From: Takakia lepidozioides
Taxonomy: Eukaryota; Streptophyta; Takakiopsida; Takakiales; Takakiaceae
DNA length: 64,000 nt
Direction: 5' to 3'
Assembly: GCA_030704615.1 (NCBI GenBank)
Contig: CM060734.1
Span: 36,596,042-36,660,041 of the forward strand
The notes under the pieces are model-generated. The model was not told the origin of the DNA, did no database searches, and saw nothing but the letters and a program-made list of their open reading frames with translations. Position 1 is the stretch's first letter, and every line of letters begins with the position of its first letter. The position numbers and the translations under genes are program-made. Shown here piece after piece: positions 37,725-49,168 of this stretch.

Positions 37725-39010
37725 GCAATTTTTCATCCGACACTCATCCAATGTTCATCCATTCCCTTTTACGTTCATCATAGATACAATTCATTCGACA
37801 GTTTTTCATCGCACATTCGTGCCACATTGTCGTCATGGAGTCTGTCTGTCATCGGTCCGATGGAGAGAAGATTGCGCCGTTGTAGTGGAGTTTGAGTCCA
37901 CGGCAATAGGCCCACTTGTTCCCTCGCTTTTAGGGCCCACATCAATAATCTGCTCACGCTTACAATCTGCTCACACTTGGGGGAATCTACTCACGGATAA
38001 GGGAATTTGCTCACGGGTTCTACTCACGCCTTTGCTGCCCTCTGGGGAAAGTAACTGTGCGCCGTCGCCACCAGCAAGCCACCTCCAGCACAGCTAAGGA
38101 GAAGCAAAGCATACAAATGCTAGGTTTAAGAAGGGAGAGAGAGATATATACTTCCCCACACAAGCGCCACTATGAAACATAAAAGCCAGAGGAAGGAAAG
38201 AGATGATGTCATCACAGCGGGGTCTCCCACCTGTGAGAAGAGACAAGACGCCGCCATTGCGCATCCCCAGGAGCTCGTCTGGCATGGGCACGAAGCTCAG
38301 ACGCCATAACTCTCAGCCCGCGAGCTCAAAAGCACGAGAAGTGCTGCTGACGGCGGGAGAGACACCCTAGGGCAAAGCCCGATTTTTCATCCGCGGAGGA
38401 TGAATAATCAACACCATTTATCTCGAAAACCCGACGGATGTCATCCGTTAGCTAGGTTTAAATAGTAGATTATAGGGTAGGGGTTAGGGTTTTTCTCCTT
38501 AATTAGCCATAATTAAGGGTAGTTAAACAATTCTACATGGCCATCATAAGCTGCATTTTTCATCCGGTTCAGATGAAAAAAATTAATAGGTTCATCTATT
38601 TGGAGAAGGTCCATCAGTAGGATGAAAAAGCAATATACATCATCCAAAGCAACGGTTTCTCATCCTAACAGGTAATTCATCATCCCCTAAGAAAAGCCTC
38701 ATCCAATACGGAAAAAAAATCATGAAGGAGGAATAAAACGAATTGATATCCTGGTATTTTTCATCCGGCATGGATGGAAAAAATATAGATGGGATGTCAG
38801 TGTCACAACCCCTACAGAGGTAATTCCTCATTCTCTGGTGACTCATCTAGTATAGATGAAAGTCAATAAGAATGAAAAATTATAAACCCTTTTTAGAGGT
38901 ATTTTAGTGTCCACCCAGGTAATTCTTCCGGTATGGACAAAAAAACTTTATAGGGCGGGTGAAAACACTGTTTAGAGTCCATCTGGTATAGATGGAAAAA
39001 CATGAAAAGA
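37725..39010. repeat. Cluster of short TTTTTCATCC / GGATGAAAAA palindromes
   Basis: About ten dispersed copies of CATCC-like words and their complements. The clear inverted pairs are at 38,383-38,405 (CATCCGCGGAGGATG), 38,556-38,580 (arms TTTTTCATC and GATGAAAAA), 38,757-38,783 (arms TTTTTCATCC and GGATGGAAAAA), 38,843-38,866 and 38,980-39,000 (CATCTGGTATAGATG). Single words also occur at 37,729 and 37,802. The spacing is irregular. The cluster lies 1-2.3 kb upstream of IFT172. Confidence 0.65.
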
Positions 39011-40250
39011 ACACTGACGCAACCGGCCAAACGAGGTAAGGTTCATATATTTTCATCACTGTCTCCCTGATGTTGTCATACTTATAAATTGAAGCTGTTT
39101 TTGGGCAATGACAGGGGCATCCTTACACGGTGGGATGCTGAGTGGGGCACCAATGTCAACTCGACGGCCATCATTGAACACTCGGGGTGGTTTACACATC
39201 GTTTGAGACCGGTCCCGATGAAGTGTAATGCAAAGTGCTCGTCCGTGAGCTGTTGTATGCTGAAGGGTTCGAGGTTGTGAGATGGCCTGTTGCAGTGAGG
39301 CAATCTCCCACAGCCGCTATCAGTGAGTTGTCGATTAGCCTGATGTTCTCATCTGCCTTGGAACTACCTTTGTCAAGCCTGATGAGTGTAGCACACATTT
39401 TTCTCTTACAGGGAGTGCTGTGGTCGCATCTGTTGGAGACCTTAAGCACTACGCTTGTTCTCGGCTGATGTGGAGACATATCAAGGGGAGCGAGTTTGTT
39501 AAACAAGAATGGAGACAAAACCTCAAGGGGCCCAGTACCTTTTGCTAATCTGCGGAAGATATCCAGCGCGAAGTTTGTTCTAGATTGATGGAGAAGCATA
39601 CTGCAAAGATCTGGTTCACTGACCGACCATGGGGGCATAACTAGAGTAAAAAGCCACAAAAACTTATTGGGAAGAAGCGTGGAACTGAGGTGAGGAAGCT
39701 GACTGTGGGAGAGAGTGTATATTGTAAGCCTTCACTGGAGATGATGGGGCAGAAGCTCGCACGTGACAATGGCAAAAAAAAGGGGGCTCCGCAGTGCCAT
39801 CGTAGTAAAACGGGAGTTCCAAGAACACCCCGAGCTTGCTCTGAAAAGCGACTTTCATCGAGATAACCTATAAAAGATGATGAGCCGTTGCAGTAGAGCT
39901 TGTCGTAACGTAGATCATTTTCTGATACAGAGAGGGGGGGGGGGGGGGGGGTGGAAGAGCACCCAGTCGCGTAATGGGTCTTCATCGCAGGGAGACAACT
40001 TAAAGCTTAAAAAATCACGAGTTATATAATGACTGTTTGTTAGCGGAATCCAGTCTAAAAACATCAAAGAAGGAGCTCAAAAGAAGCGCTATGATCCAGC
40101 AGTAAGAAGCATTGCTAAAACAAGGGGTAGCAGAGGCCATGGCGGCGGCCATGGTTAAATATAGAGACACTAGTAAATAAGCGGAACCGCTAGTCTGGAG
40201 AGCTTAGGAAGACGAGGAGATTAGGGATTTGGTGGAACCCTAAAAGATAG
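39010..40250. other. Intergenic, decayed ORF fragments, G17 run
   Basis: Plus-strand fragments such as VVASVGDLKHYACSRLMWRH (39,420-39,480) hint at an old coding sequence in several frames, but I cannot name it. A run of about 17-18 G lies at 39,934-39,951. Confidence 0.35.
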
Positions 40251-40439
40251 TCATAACTAAAACCTTGCTAAGCCATAGACAAGATCATGGTGGGAGGGCG
40301 GAGCGGCGCTCTGCCCTCCCTCGTAATTCCTACGAAGACACAATGACCCTATGCAGGAGTAGTCTTCAAGATCAGCCTGGTCTTGAGGAAAATCGACGGA
40401 GACGCAGAGAAGCAGAGGACACTAGAGAGGTGTTGACTA

Positions 40440-40710
40440 GAATCTCAAGCATGACGAGTTATGCAAGGAGTTTTTGGAGAATTACAACACCACCGCTCGA
40501 ACTACGCGTGTCCGCGACACGCAAATTCTCTTGACTGAGACTTACTTGGCGGAAGTCTTTCATCTTCCCGGCCAAGATGCCCCGATACATACCAACAACC
40601 TCCAAGGTTTGTTCTGGCGGATTTGTTTGACAACAAAGCACAACCCGATCAGGGGTATATATGCAAAGACAACAAGGATCGGGGCTTCGAGAAGATCAGC
40701 CTACTACTGA
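40440..40710 (+). pseudogene. Retroelement-like ORF remnant
   Basis: A plus-strand open stretch reading RTTRVRDTQILLTETYLAEV then FHLPG, whose pattern recalls the N-terminal domain of gag-like or mobile-domain ORFs in plant repeats. No upstream start and no downstream protease or polymerase was seen. The assignment is tentative. Confidence 0.3.
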
Positions 40711-40940
40711 GCGCGTTGCTTTGCCTCAGGCAAAACCACAACTACTGCAGCAAGGAATTTGTGGAACATGTATTGATTTGCCTCAAATAGACCAATAGAT
40801 AGGTAATAGATAGACCGATAGATAGGTAATTTTCCACAGAAAATTCAGTAGCATAGGTCAAGCAATACAAACATCAGCGTTCACAGGTCCGTAATACATA
40901 GGAATCTACGGTTCCTGATTAATAATTGTCACTAAAACGA

Positions 40941-41705
40941 TCAACATGTGCGATATTGACTCAGATCTAGGGGCTCTTCTATACATGATTCTTCATCAAA
41001 ATACCGTGGACCCCGCTTCACGTCGTCATGAAAAAAGATGTCCTTCACTATTTCGATGGTGGTTTCTTTTGGCATCAACATTGTCCGCCATAAAGCTTCA
41101 CACCTGCCCAAATTCATACCCTTCCGCCAAAACGTACCCGATGCATAAAATTTTATTGATTTTAGCATCGCTAACAGGCAGCCTGAGAATGTACCTGTTA
41201 ATTGCTTCCCGGACCGTTGGTGAAAATGATAGATGAAGGCTCTTTCGAAAATATATTTGATGGCGTAAAACACACACAGTTTTTGAGCTCTGCACTACCA
41301 TATAGTGCAAACATTGCTTTCCCCTCTTCCATATCATGCGTCGTGACATTATGACTAAAAAAATTGAAATACGGTTGTCCGTAATCTTTTAAACAGTAGC
41401 CTAACATCCATTTCCATGTGTGCAACCGAACTTGTCACAATTTTTTACACATAACAGTTTGTCCCAACAGTGGTCACATGTCCCATCCTGAATATGTTTT
41501 TATCAGTTTGTTAACCTAAATAGTACTTGTAGTTAATATTCTGATTACCATCTGAAAATGTAAATGGGACATCGTACCACCACGTTCTATAGCCAAAAAT
41601 CCAGCGAGACAACTTTCTGTTATAAAATTTATTCAAAGAGGTGGAGTTGGACATCGCATCCTCCTGCGCCAACTGTACATGACACCTCAAAAGGTTTTGA
41701 TCCAA
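40941..41705 (-). pseudogene. Broken ORF of unknown transposon- or virus-like origin
   Basis: Minus-strand pieces in successive frames read as one broken protein: CHVQLAQEDAM near 41,680, WKWMLGYCLKDYGQPYFNF near 41,415-41,360, CVCFTPSNIF near 41,270, FYASGTFWRKGMN near 41,130, CEALWRTMLMPKE near 41,100 and GPRYFDEES near 40,985. Several frameshifts and stops separate them. The conserved-looking words suggest a once-functional protein, possibly a mobile or viral replication protein, but I cannot place the family. Confidence 0.4.
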
Positions 41706-41719
41706 CTCTGTCCTTTGTC

Positions 41720-43379
41720 GTCATGAGTTTCCTAGGTCGGCCCCTCCCTCTCTTCCCACACACTTGATCGCCTCCATTCTGGCCCCTCCTCTTCGCCTCT
41801 GCAGCTGCTGGTACTCTCCACTACGCTCCTCTTAGAGCATCCCCACCCTACACTAACCCAGCACGCCAACGGAACATGAGAGTATGGTGGGCGGGAAACG
41901 TCCCCCACCCATGCACTGAACCCTATATCCCGTGAAAAGCTCGGACTGAATATCGTTCCGTGCACTGAACCCGAGCGCTGTATTCTGCGCACAGAAAACG
42001 TCCCTGAATCCAAGTCAACTGACCAATCGCGTGCCTGTTAGCATCTGGCGGAGATCTTACCCCTTCCGGCCAATGGGAGGCGAGGTGCGCGGGGATGGCG
42101 TGGGCGATTCAGGGACAAGGGTGTGCGTCGGGCTGCCGCGCCACAGAATCCAGCAGGCACTGAATCGATGACACTATCTTTTGTGCTGCTGGGAGTTTTT
42201 CGGGCTCAAGGGTGGTGATGCTACGCTGGTAGAGTTCTGGCGCGACTACCGAAACACTCTCCAGGCTCCCTCTAGAACGTTCTCTGTTCTACAACGTTCT
42301 CCCCCACATCCAACAGCCACGTGGGCCCATGCCACGTACCACCGGCTTCAGACAAACTCCGAGATGTCAACTCCCTTTTAGTAGTCGATTTTATTTTTCA
42401 TGCGGATGGGACACATATATCCCCATTTTTTTAATTCTTGGACCATCTTCTAATGGACAGGGCCCAAGCAAACTTGGGGTGCTTATATGCTTACTTTATC
42501 CCGAAACTTGCATACGAGGAAACGAAAATCCCAACCCTTTGCACAACAATTGAGCATCGCACCACGTCTCGCTACAAATCCTTCTGATGACTGTCCCCTC
42601 ACAGCCAGAGGAGGAGCAATAAGTATATCCTCTCATTATTCACATAAATTATCCCTTAGTTGGGTGTAACTTTATTGATATTAATTGAACCAACATGACG
42701 AACCAAATGCTTCGTTTTTGGGATATTGGACGGTTACTGGAAGGAGAGAAAAAGACCGCACTTTTCTTGAAGTGGATTTCAGGAGAGTTTTTTGGCTTGT
42801 TTGAGATTGGCAGCTCAAGTAGCTACTGAGAACACTGGGAGTCACACCAGCGATAGAGACCTGCGTCGGTGGACGCTGGCAGTTTCGCTTATTGTTGCAT
42901 GAAAATATGCTTAGTCGTTTCATGCATACTCCCAAATCTGGTCTCCGACTGTAGCAATTGTGTTCTGAAGTGGGTGACCTCTGTCCCCCAACCTTGAACT
43001 CCAACATGCACAAACTGATGTTATAGTGTGAGGGAGTCAAGCGGCATCAATCAATGACAACATACCCAAATACCCTTACATGGGATGGGATCTTGGTGGG
43101 TTAAGGATAGCTTTTGACAATATTCATGCAAGTTCGTCAAGGGCTCCATCCAAAGCCACACCACAAGAAACAAACAAACATGTGCAAAATTTAAGATGCT
43201 GAACAAACTTGTGCACAGGGCTGCCCCTCTAATCAAGCTCATCAAAATTCGTATTCACTTCCATCTTCAAGCTTTGGAGAAGCTCCACCACCCAAACCCA
43301 GAATTAGGACAGCATTCTGATTTCCATCCACTGTCACCAAAGTCAGTCCAATATCACCCCTTCAGTCAAGTGCAATTAT
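41720..43379. other. Intergenic, nothing recognised
   Basis: No ORF with a recognisable domain, RNA gene or repeat was seen between the broken ORF and the left edge of the palindrome. Confidence 0.5.
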
Positions 43380-43558
43380 GGGCTGACTTCCCACCTATGC
43401 CGGGTAGACTCCACTATCATTTCCCGTGGATATGCCACAGGAAATGCACTCAACAGTATATCATGGTCAACACTCTCAGGAAATGGTGGATGATCTGAGT
43501 AGCTACACAGATCAATGAATGAAGCAAGACACTCGCATCTTTCCAAGGAAACATCCTT

Positions 43559-46500
43559 TCACCAGTAATCCCCACAAGAACAAATCCCATCTTCGAAGTG
43601 GTGAAAGCGGTTAGCGTCCCGTACAACAATTGCTCGGCCAACAATCTTTGAGATGAATTTGGTGGAGGTGTGGCAGTCACCACACACTCGAAGATTCTTG
43701 ATGAGACGGAGAGGCGTCCTAGGGGTCGTGCTGATCAGCCCAAAACCAATGGCCAGCTTCTCACTGTGGTGGCAAAGAGAAAATTCCTTTTCCTCCTCCC
43801 CCACATCTTGCAATACAAAGCGCGTGTCAGGCACATACCCCGCCTCCTTCATCTGCCCAGACAATCTTCTCAGCTCAGCATGGATTTCCTTAATTCTGGG
43901 ATGCAACTTGTCATCTACAACGAAGGTGTGCACCCTGTTGCCAACCTCAATGCAGCAGCGACCTGGCTCCTTTCTAACCCCTTTGACCTTCATCATTCTT
44001 CTCACCTTTGCAGTATCATCCCACCTGCCAGCTGCAGCATAGATGTTTGAGAGCAACACATAAGTCGCGGCATCCTGTTCATCCCACATGAGGATAGATG
44101 TTGCTGCACGTTCAGCCATCTCCACATTGCCATGGATTCTGCAGGCACCAAGCAAGGCCTTCCACACCACAGCATCTGGATTTATGGGCATTTTATTAAT
44201 CAGGTCCACTGCCTCATCCAGTTGTCCCGCACGTCCAAGAAGGTCCACCATGCAGCCAAAGTGCTTTACTGTCGGAGTGACACCATGATCTTGACTCAGG
44301 GAATCAAAGTAGCGTCTTCCTTCATTCAGCAGGCCAGCGTGGCTGCATGCAGAGAGAACACATATAAAGGTGACACTGTTCGGCTTCAAGCCCTTCTTTT
44401 GCATTCCTTCAAATAGTTGCACGACCTCCCTATGACAACCATGCTGTGCATATCCTGCCATCATCGCACTCCACGACACCACATCTCGTTCAGCCATATT
44501 GTCGAACACTCCCTTTGCGTCCTCGATGCTCCCACATTTGGCATACATGTCCACCAGGGCAGTGTTCAGGATCACATCTGGTACAATTCCAGCTCTGACG
44601 ATGTCGCCATGCACCTCCTTGCCCTTTTCCAGGGCTGCCAGGCTTGCACACGCACTGCAAACGCACACAAATGTGATGTGGTCAGGCTTCACCCCTTCGC
44701 ACATCATTTGCTCATACATCTCCAAAGCCTCCATCCCGCGCCCCTGCTGTGCATACCCTGCAAGCATCGCGTTCCACGACACCACATTTCGTTCAGCCAT
44801 ATGGTTGAGCACTCTCTTTGCATCCTCGACGCTCCCACATTTGGCATACATGTCCACGAGGGTATTGTTCAGAATCACATCTGGTACCATTCCAGCTCTG
44901 ACGATGCTGCCATGCACCTCTTTGCCCTTTTCCAGGGCTGCCAGGCTTGCACACGCACTGCAAACGCACACAAACGTGATGTGGTCGGGCTTCACCCCTT
45001 CCCCCATCATTTGCTCATACATCTCCAAAGCCTCCATCCCACGCCCCTGCTGTGCATACCGTGCAAGCATCACGTTCCACGACACCACATTTCGTTCAGC
45101 CATATTGTCGAACACTCCCTTTGCATGCTCGATACTCCCACATTTGGCATACATGTCCACGAGGGTATTGTTCAGGATCACATCTGGTACGATTCCAGCT
45201 CTGACAATGTCGCCATGCACCTCTTTGCCCTTTTCCAGGGCTGCCAGGCTCGCACACGCACTGCAAACGCACGCAAACGTGATGTGGTCGGGCTTCACCC
45301 CTTCGCACATCATTTGCTCATAAGTCTCCAAAGCCTCCATCCCGCGCCCCTGCTGTGCATACCCTGCAAGCATCGCGTTCCACGACACCACATTTCGTTC
45401 AGCCATATCGTTGAACACTCCCTTTGCATCCTCGATGCTCCCACATTTGGCATACATGTCCACCAGGGCAGTGTTCAGGATGACATTTGGTACAATTCCA
45501 GCTCTGACGATGTCGCCGTGCACCTCTTTGCCCTTTTCGAGGGCTGCCAGGCTTGCACACGCATTGCAAATGCACACAAACGTGATGTGGTCAGGCTTCA
45601 CCCCTTCGCACATCATTTGCTCATAAGTCTCCAGAGCCTCCACCCCGCGCCCCTGCTGTGCATACCCTGCAAGCATCGCACTCCACGACACCACATCTCG
45701 GTCAGCCATATTGTCAAACACTCCCTTTGCATCCTCGATGCTCCCACATTTGGCATACATGTCCACCAGGGCAGTGTTCAGGATCAAATTTGGTACAATT
45801 CCAGCTCTGACGATGTCGCCATGCACCTCTTTGCCCTTTTCCAGGGCTGCCAGGCTTGCACACGCATTGGAAACGCACACAAACGTGATGTGGTCAGGCT
45901 TCACCCCTTCGCACATCATTTGCTCATACGTCTCCAGAGCCTCCATCCCGCGCCCCTGCTGTGCATATCCTGCGAGCATCGCGTTCCATGACACCACATT
46001 TCGTTCAGCCATAGTGTCGAACACTCCCTTTGCATCCTCAATGCTCCCACATTTGGCATACATGTCCACCAGGGCAGTGTTCAGGATCACATTTGGTACA
46101 ATTCCAGCTCTGACGATGTCGCCATGCACCTCTTTGCCCTTTTCCAGGGCTGCCAGGCTTGCACACGCATTGGAAACGCACACAAACGTGATGTGGTCAG
46201 GCTTCACCCCTTCGCACATCATTTGCTCATACGTCTCCAAAGCCTCCATCCCGCGCCCCTGCTGTGCATATCCTGTGATCATCGCACTCCACGACACCAC
46301 ATCTCGTTCAGCCATATTGTCGAACACTCCCTTTGCATGCTCGATGCTCCCACATTTGGCATACATGTCCACGAGGGTATTGTTCAGGATCACATCTGGT
46401 ACAATTCCAGCTCTGACAATGTCGCCATGCACCTCTTTGCCCTTTTCCAGGGCTGCCAGGCTTGCACACGCATTGCAAACACAAATAAAAGTGATGCGGT

Positions 46501-47089
46501 TGGGCTTCACCCCTTCCCCCATCATTTGCTCATAGGTCTCCAAAGCATTCCTACCACACCCATGCTTGGTAAATCCTGCCAACATTATATTCCACGTGAT
46601 CAAAGATCGTTGAGGCATTCTGTTGAACACTTGGTGAGCATCCAGGATGCTCCCGCACTTAACATACATGTTGACAAGGGTGTTGAGTAGAAAAACATTT
46701 GGCATGAATCCACCTTGGATAATGTGAGTGTGCACCTGCTTTCCAGCTTCCAGGCCTTTCATCTTGATGCACTTACGCAAGAGACAGACATACGTTTCTG
46801 AATCTGCTGAAATGCCTCCTTGGTTTAAAGTCTGAAGAGCCTCTTTCAGTCTGCCTGCCTCACAAAGCATTTTCACATGCCCAGAAGTGCCAGAAGAGGC
46901 ATTGTGGACTACCTCTCTGGATCCTCTTCCAGAAGCTGTGGTCATGGTTGAGGTGCCTGATTTTATCAACTGTGCCGCTGCAGCTGCTGCCTTTAGTTGA
47001 CCATCTACCCATGCAGGTTTCTTGTCGCTATTGATCCACAGGGAATCATAGGTAATCCTGTGCTTGAAGTCTGGCCCTCTTGGATGAAT
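43559..47089 (-). CDS. PPR-DYW RNA-editing protein, left copy, joined to a PDF half-motif
   Basis: A PLS-class pentatricopeptide repeat protein with E and DYW domains, expected to do site-specific C-to-U RNA editing in plastids or mitochondria. The exon 47,089-43,559 is open for 1,176 codons. It starts (after an AG acceptor) with IHPRGPDFKH, the second half of an OSB PDF motif, and continues without a stop into the PPR array. The first in-frame ATG is at 46,945 (1,128 residues), 11 bases past the site where sister exons are spliced, so PPR translation could also start there. The array holds seven nearly identical 101-residue triplets (L-S-P type), then the E region (WKALLGACRIHGN), a PG-box-like segment, the deaminase HSEKLA, CGDCH and the terminal DYW. 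No targeting peptide can be judged because the 5' end is unknown. Confidence 0.9.
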   Translation of the reverse strand: MHPRGPDFKHRITYDSLWINSDKKPAWVDGQLKAAAAAAQLIKSGTSTMTTASGRGSREVVHNASSGTSGHVKMLCEAGRLKEALQTLNQGGISADSETYVCLLRKCIKMKGLEAGKQVHTHIIQGGFMPNVFLLNTLVNMYVKCGSILDAHQVFNRMPQRSLITWNIMLAGFTKHGCGRNALETYEQMMGEGVKPNRITFICVCNACASLAALEKGKEVHGDIVRAGIVPDVILNNTLVDMYAKCGSIEHAKGVFDNMAERDVVSWSAMITGYAQQGRGMEALETYEQMMCEGVKPDHITFVCVSNACASLAALEKGKEVHGDIVRAGIVPNVILNTALVDMYAKCGSIEDAKGVFDTMAERNVVSWNAMLAGYAQQGRGMEALETYEQMMCEGVKPDHITFVCVSNACASLAALEKGKEVHGDIVRAGIVPNLILNTALVDMYAKCGSIEDAKGVFDNMADRDVVSWSAMLAGYAQQGRGVEALETYEQMMCEGVKPDHITFVCICNACASLAALEKGKEVHGDIVRAGIVPNVILNTALVDMYAKCGSIEDAKGVFNDMAERNVVSWNAMLAGYAQQGRGMEALETYEQMMCEGVKPDHITFACVCSACASLAALEKGKEVHGDIVRAGIVPDVILNNTLVDMYAKCGSIEHAKGVFDNMAERNVVSWNVMLARYAQQGRGMEALEMYEQMMGEGVKPDHITFVCVCSACASLAALEKGKEVHGSIVRAGMVPDVILNNTLVDMYAKCGSVEDAKRVLNHMAERNVVSWNAMLAGYAQQGRGMEALEMYEQMMCEGVKPDHITFVCVCSACASLAALEKGKEVHGDIVRAGIVPDVILNTALVDMYAKCGSIEDAKGVFDNMAERDVVSWSAMMAGYAQHGCHREVVQLFEGMQKKGLKPNSVTFICVLSACSHAGLLNEGRRYFDSLSQDHGVTPTVKHFGCMVDLLGRAGQLDEAVDLINKMPINPDAVVWKALLGACRIHGNVEMAERAATSILMWDEQDAATYVLLSNIYAAAGRWDDTAKVRRMMKVKGVRKEPGRCCIEVGNRVHTFVVDDKLHPRIKEIHAELRRLSGQMKEAGYVPDTRFVLQDVGEEEKEFSLCHHSEKLAIGFGLISTTPRTPLRLIKNLRVCGDCHTSTKFISKIVGRAIVVRDANRFHHFEDGICSCGDYW

Positions 47090-47278
47090 CTGGACCCACA
47101 CTCTACCCCTGCTCCTTCAGCTATCCATGCCTCTGCACAAATCATGCATACTTGCCTTGCTGCTAGCAGCTGACAATGACAGCCTAGATTTGTTCTAGGA
47201 AACACCCAACTCAGCTTATCACACTAGTTCCTATGCTGAATTGCGCCTGCTACTCTCTGTAATCTAACAGGCATTCAC

Positions 47279-47373
47279 CTTTTTGCCTTGGTTGTCCCAC
47301 CATTGACTGGGGTCAGAAAAGTATTCATTCCACAGCTTCTTCTTGTCCCTGTTACCTGTTTTTCGATACTTTC
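47279..47373 (-). CDS. PDF-motif exon A3, left arm
   Basis: First half of a PDF motif: KLWNEYFSDPSQWWDNQGKK, ending AAG before a GT donor at 47,278. It joins in phase 0 to the IHPRGPDF exon at 47,089. This matches the W..FF.DPSQWWDNR...PDFKHK layout of OSB proteins (plant organellar single-stranded-DNA-binding proteins). The intron is ~190 bp. Confidence 0.75.
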
Positions 47374-47530
47374 CTGTTGTCACATTGGCAGTATCATGTT
47401 AAAGTCACTCCAAACTAGATTCACTCAACCAGCTAACTTGCAGAATTCAACATGAAAATTCAGGGCCGGTTCTGATAAGAGGGAAAAACAGGGTGAATTG
47501 TGTTGAAGAAGGTGCCTTCATTAGCAGTGC

Positions 47531-47661
47531 CTGATTTTATCAATTGTGCCGCTGCTGCTGCGGCTTCCAGTTGACCATCTACCCATGCGTTTCTTGTAGG
47601 TATCCTTCCACAGAGAATCATAGGTAATCTGGAGCTTGAAATCCGGCCCTCTTGGATGAAT
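47531..47661 (-). pseudogene. PDF-motif exon B2, left arm, frameshifted
   Basis: This matches the right-arm exon 49779-49911 but is two bases shorter: the CCTGCATGG of the right arm reads CGCATGG here. The reading frame breaks after ...DSLWKDTYKK. The core PDF triad is kept but FKHK has become FKLQ. The exon end TCAG is followed by GC, as in the right arm. Confidence 0.7.
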
Positions 47662-47835
47662 CTGGACCCACACTCTATCCCTGCTCCTTCAGCTATCCAT
47701 GCCTCTGCAAAAATGATGCATACATCCTGGCCTTGCTGCTAGCAACTGACAATGGCAGCCTAGAATTCTTCCACTAACCATACTTATCACACTAGTTCCT
47801 ATGCTGACTTCCGTCTGCTTCCAACAGGCATTCAC

Positions 47836-47933
47836 CTTTTTGTCTCCATTGTCCCACCATTGACTGGGGTCGGAAAAGTGTTCATTCGAAAGCTTCTGCT
47901 CATCTCTGTTATCTGTTTTTGGATACTTTCCTG
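47836..47933 (-). CDS. PDF-motif exon A2, left arm
   Basis: It codes KLSNEHFSDPSQWWDNGDKK and ends AAG before GT (47,835-47,834). A leading W of the usual motif is S here. It has the same phase and length as its right-arm partner (98 bases). Confidence 0.65.
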
Positions 47934-48344
47934 CTGCCACATCGGCAGTAACTTGTCAAAGTCACTCCAAACCACCACAGATCCACCCAACGTGGATGCT
48001 TACAGAACTCAATATGCAAATTCAGGGCCGAGTCTGACCTTGTCCTTGACCTTGACCTTGTGTCATGACCCATGGAGGATTTGACCGACCATCAACCCAG
48101 AAGGACCTCTTGTGTGTGCTGCTTGTGTCTGTAGTCAGGTAATGTCGGATTGGTCTGTGAGAACCACCACGGTGCAGCTGAGCAGGCAGAGATTGAAACA
48201 CGGCCTGCTAAGACCAAGCTGACTCTCCCAAGAACCTTGTAAACTTCAGGAAGAATACCAAATCATGGTACTAACAGAAGCCAAGAGCCCACATTTGCAG
48301 GATGGACAAACTTCTTCACATCGTACATTAAGAAAAAGTCACAC

Positions 48345-48440
48345 CTTGCGATTGCGGTTGCGGTTGCCCCACCATCGTGAAGGATCGTTAAAAAACTCAT
48401 GCCAGCTCTGCTCCGTGGTCCAAGGTAGAGGTTTGTGCTC
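48345..48440 (-). CDS. PDF-motif exon A1, left arm (outermost, 5' boundary uncertain)
   Basis: It codes SWHEFFNDPSRWWGNRNRN and ends AAG before GT at 48,344. The D of WWDN is G. No partner B exon was found before exon A2. A different reading frame across this region is also open, but only this frame shows a motif. Confidence 0.6.
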
Positions 48441-48562
48441 GAAAATCCGACAGCATCAACATTTTGACAAGGTCCATTACTGAGGGGTGCTAGAGAGCTT
48501 CCAACAACATTCATGCAAGTCACGTTGGGATACATTGGGCTCTACACGATGAGGAACAACGA

Positions 48563-48937
48563 ACATGTCCAGACTTACACAGATGCTAACCCAGCTTACG
48601 TTTGCAGTCTGGAGATTGTAGAGTGGTCTCTGAAAACCACCAGGGAGGAAGGCGCTGAGCAGCCAGAGTCTTTTACCCTGAGTCTTGGCATTTCAGTTTT
48701 TCTCACGTTCTTACTATACCCCAAGTCGTTCAAAAAATAAAATCAGCCAAAGTCCAAACACAAAAAAAAAGAAAGGTGGCAATTGCATGTGGGACCCATT
48801 TGGCGACTGCATGCAAGCGCTAACCGCTAGGAGCCATCAGAACGGCACGACCACGAACCGGTGGTCCATGTAGGGCCCCTGACACTGCCACCTTGGAAGT
48901 GCACGGTAATATCCTTGCTGAAAGTTCGGTAAAAGCA
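48563..48937. other. Unique centre of the palindrome
   Basis: About 375 bp lie between the inner edges of the arms. It contains CCACTTGG-like and A-rich stretches but no recognised gene. If the two arms are transcribed divergently, both promoters would have to lie here or in the inner arms. Confidence 0.6.
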
Positions 48938-49069
48938 CTGGAGTTCGTTGTTCCTCGTCGTGTAGAGCCCAATGGAGCCCAAAACAACTTGCATGAATGT
49001 TGTTGAAAGCTCTCTAGCACCCCTCAGTAAAGGACCTTGTCAAAATGTTGATGCTGTCGGATTTTCGAG

Positions 49070-49168
49070 CACAAACCTCTACCTTGGAGCACGGAGCAGA
49101 GCTGGCATGAGTTTTTTAAAGATCCTTCACGATGGTGGGACAACCGCAGTCGCAACCGCAATCGCAAG
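49070..49168 (+). CDS. PDF-motif exon A1, right arm (5' boundary uncertain)
   Basis: It codes SWHEFFKDPSRWWDNRSRN and ends AAG before a GT donor at 49,169. This is the best-preserved first half of a PDF motif in the window. The matching second half was not found downstream before exon A2. Confidence 0.65.

Noticed and set aside
44417-45991. Antisense ORF of 524 codons (and 274-codon frames) across the left PPR gene
   Set aside because: Same repeat artefact as on the right arm.
48263-48535. ORFs of 70-90 codons mirrored in both arms (CMNVVxSSLAPLS...)
   Set aside because: Mirroring is explained by the palindrome. The motif-bearing frame in this region is the PDF frame, not this one.
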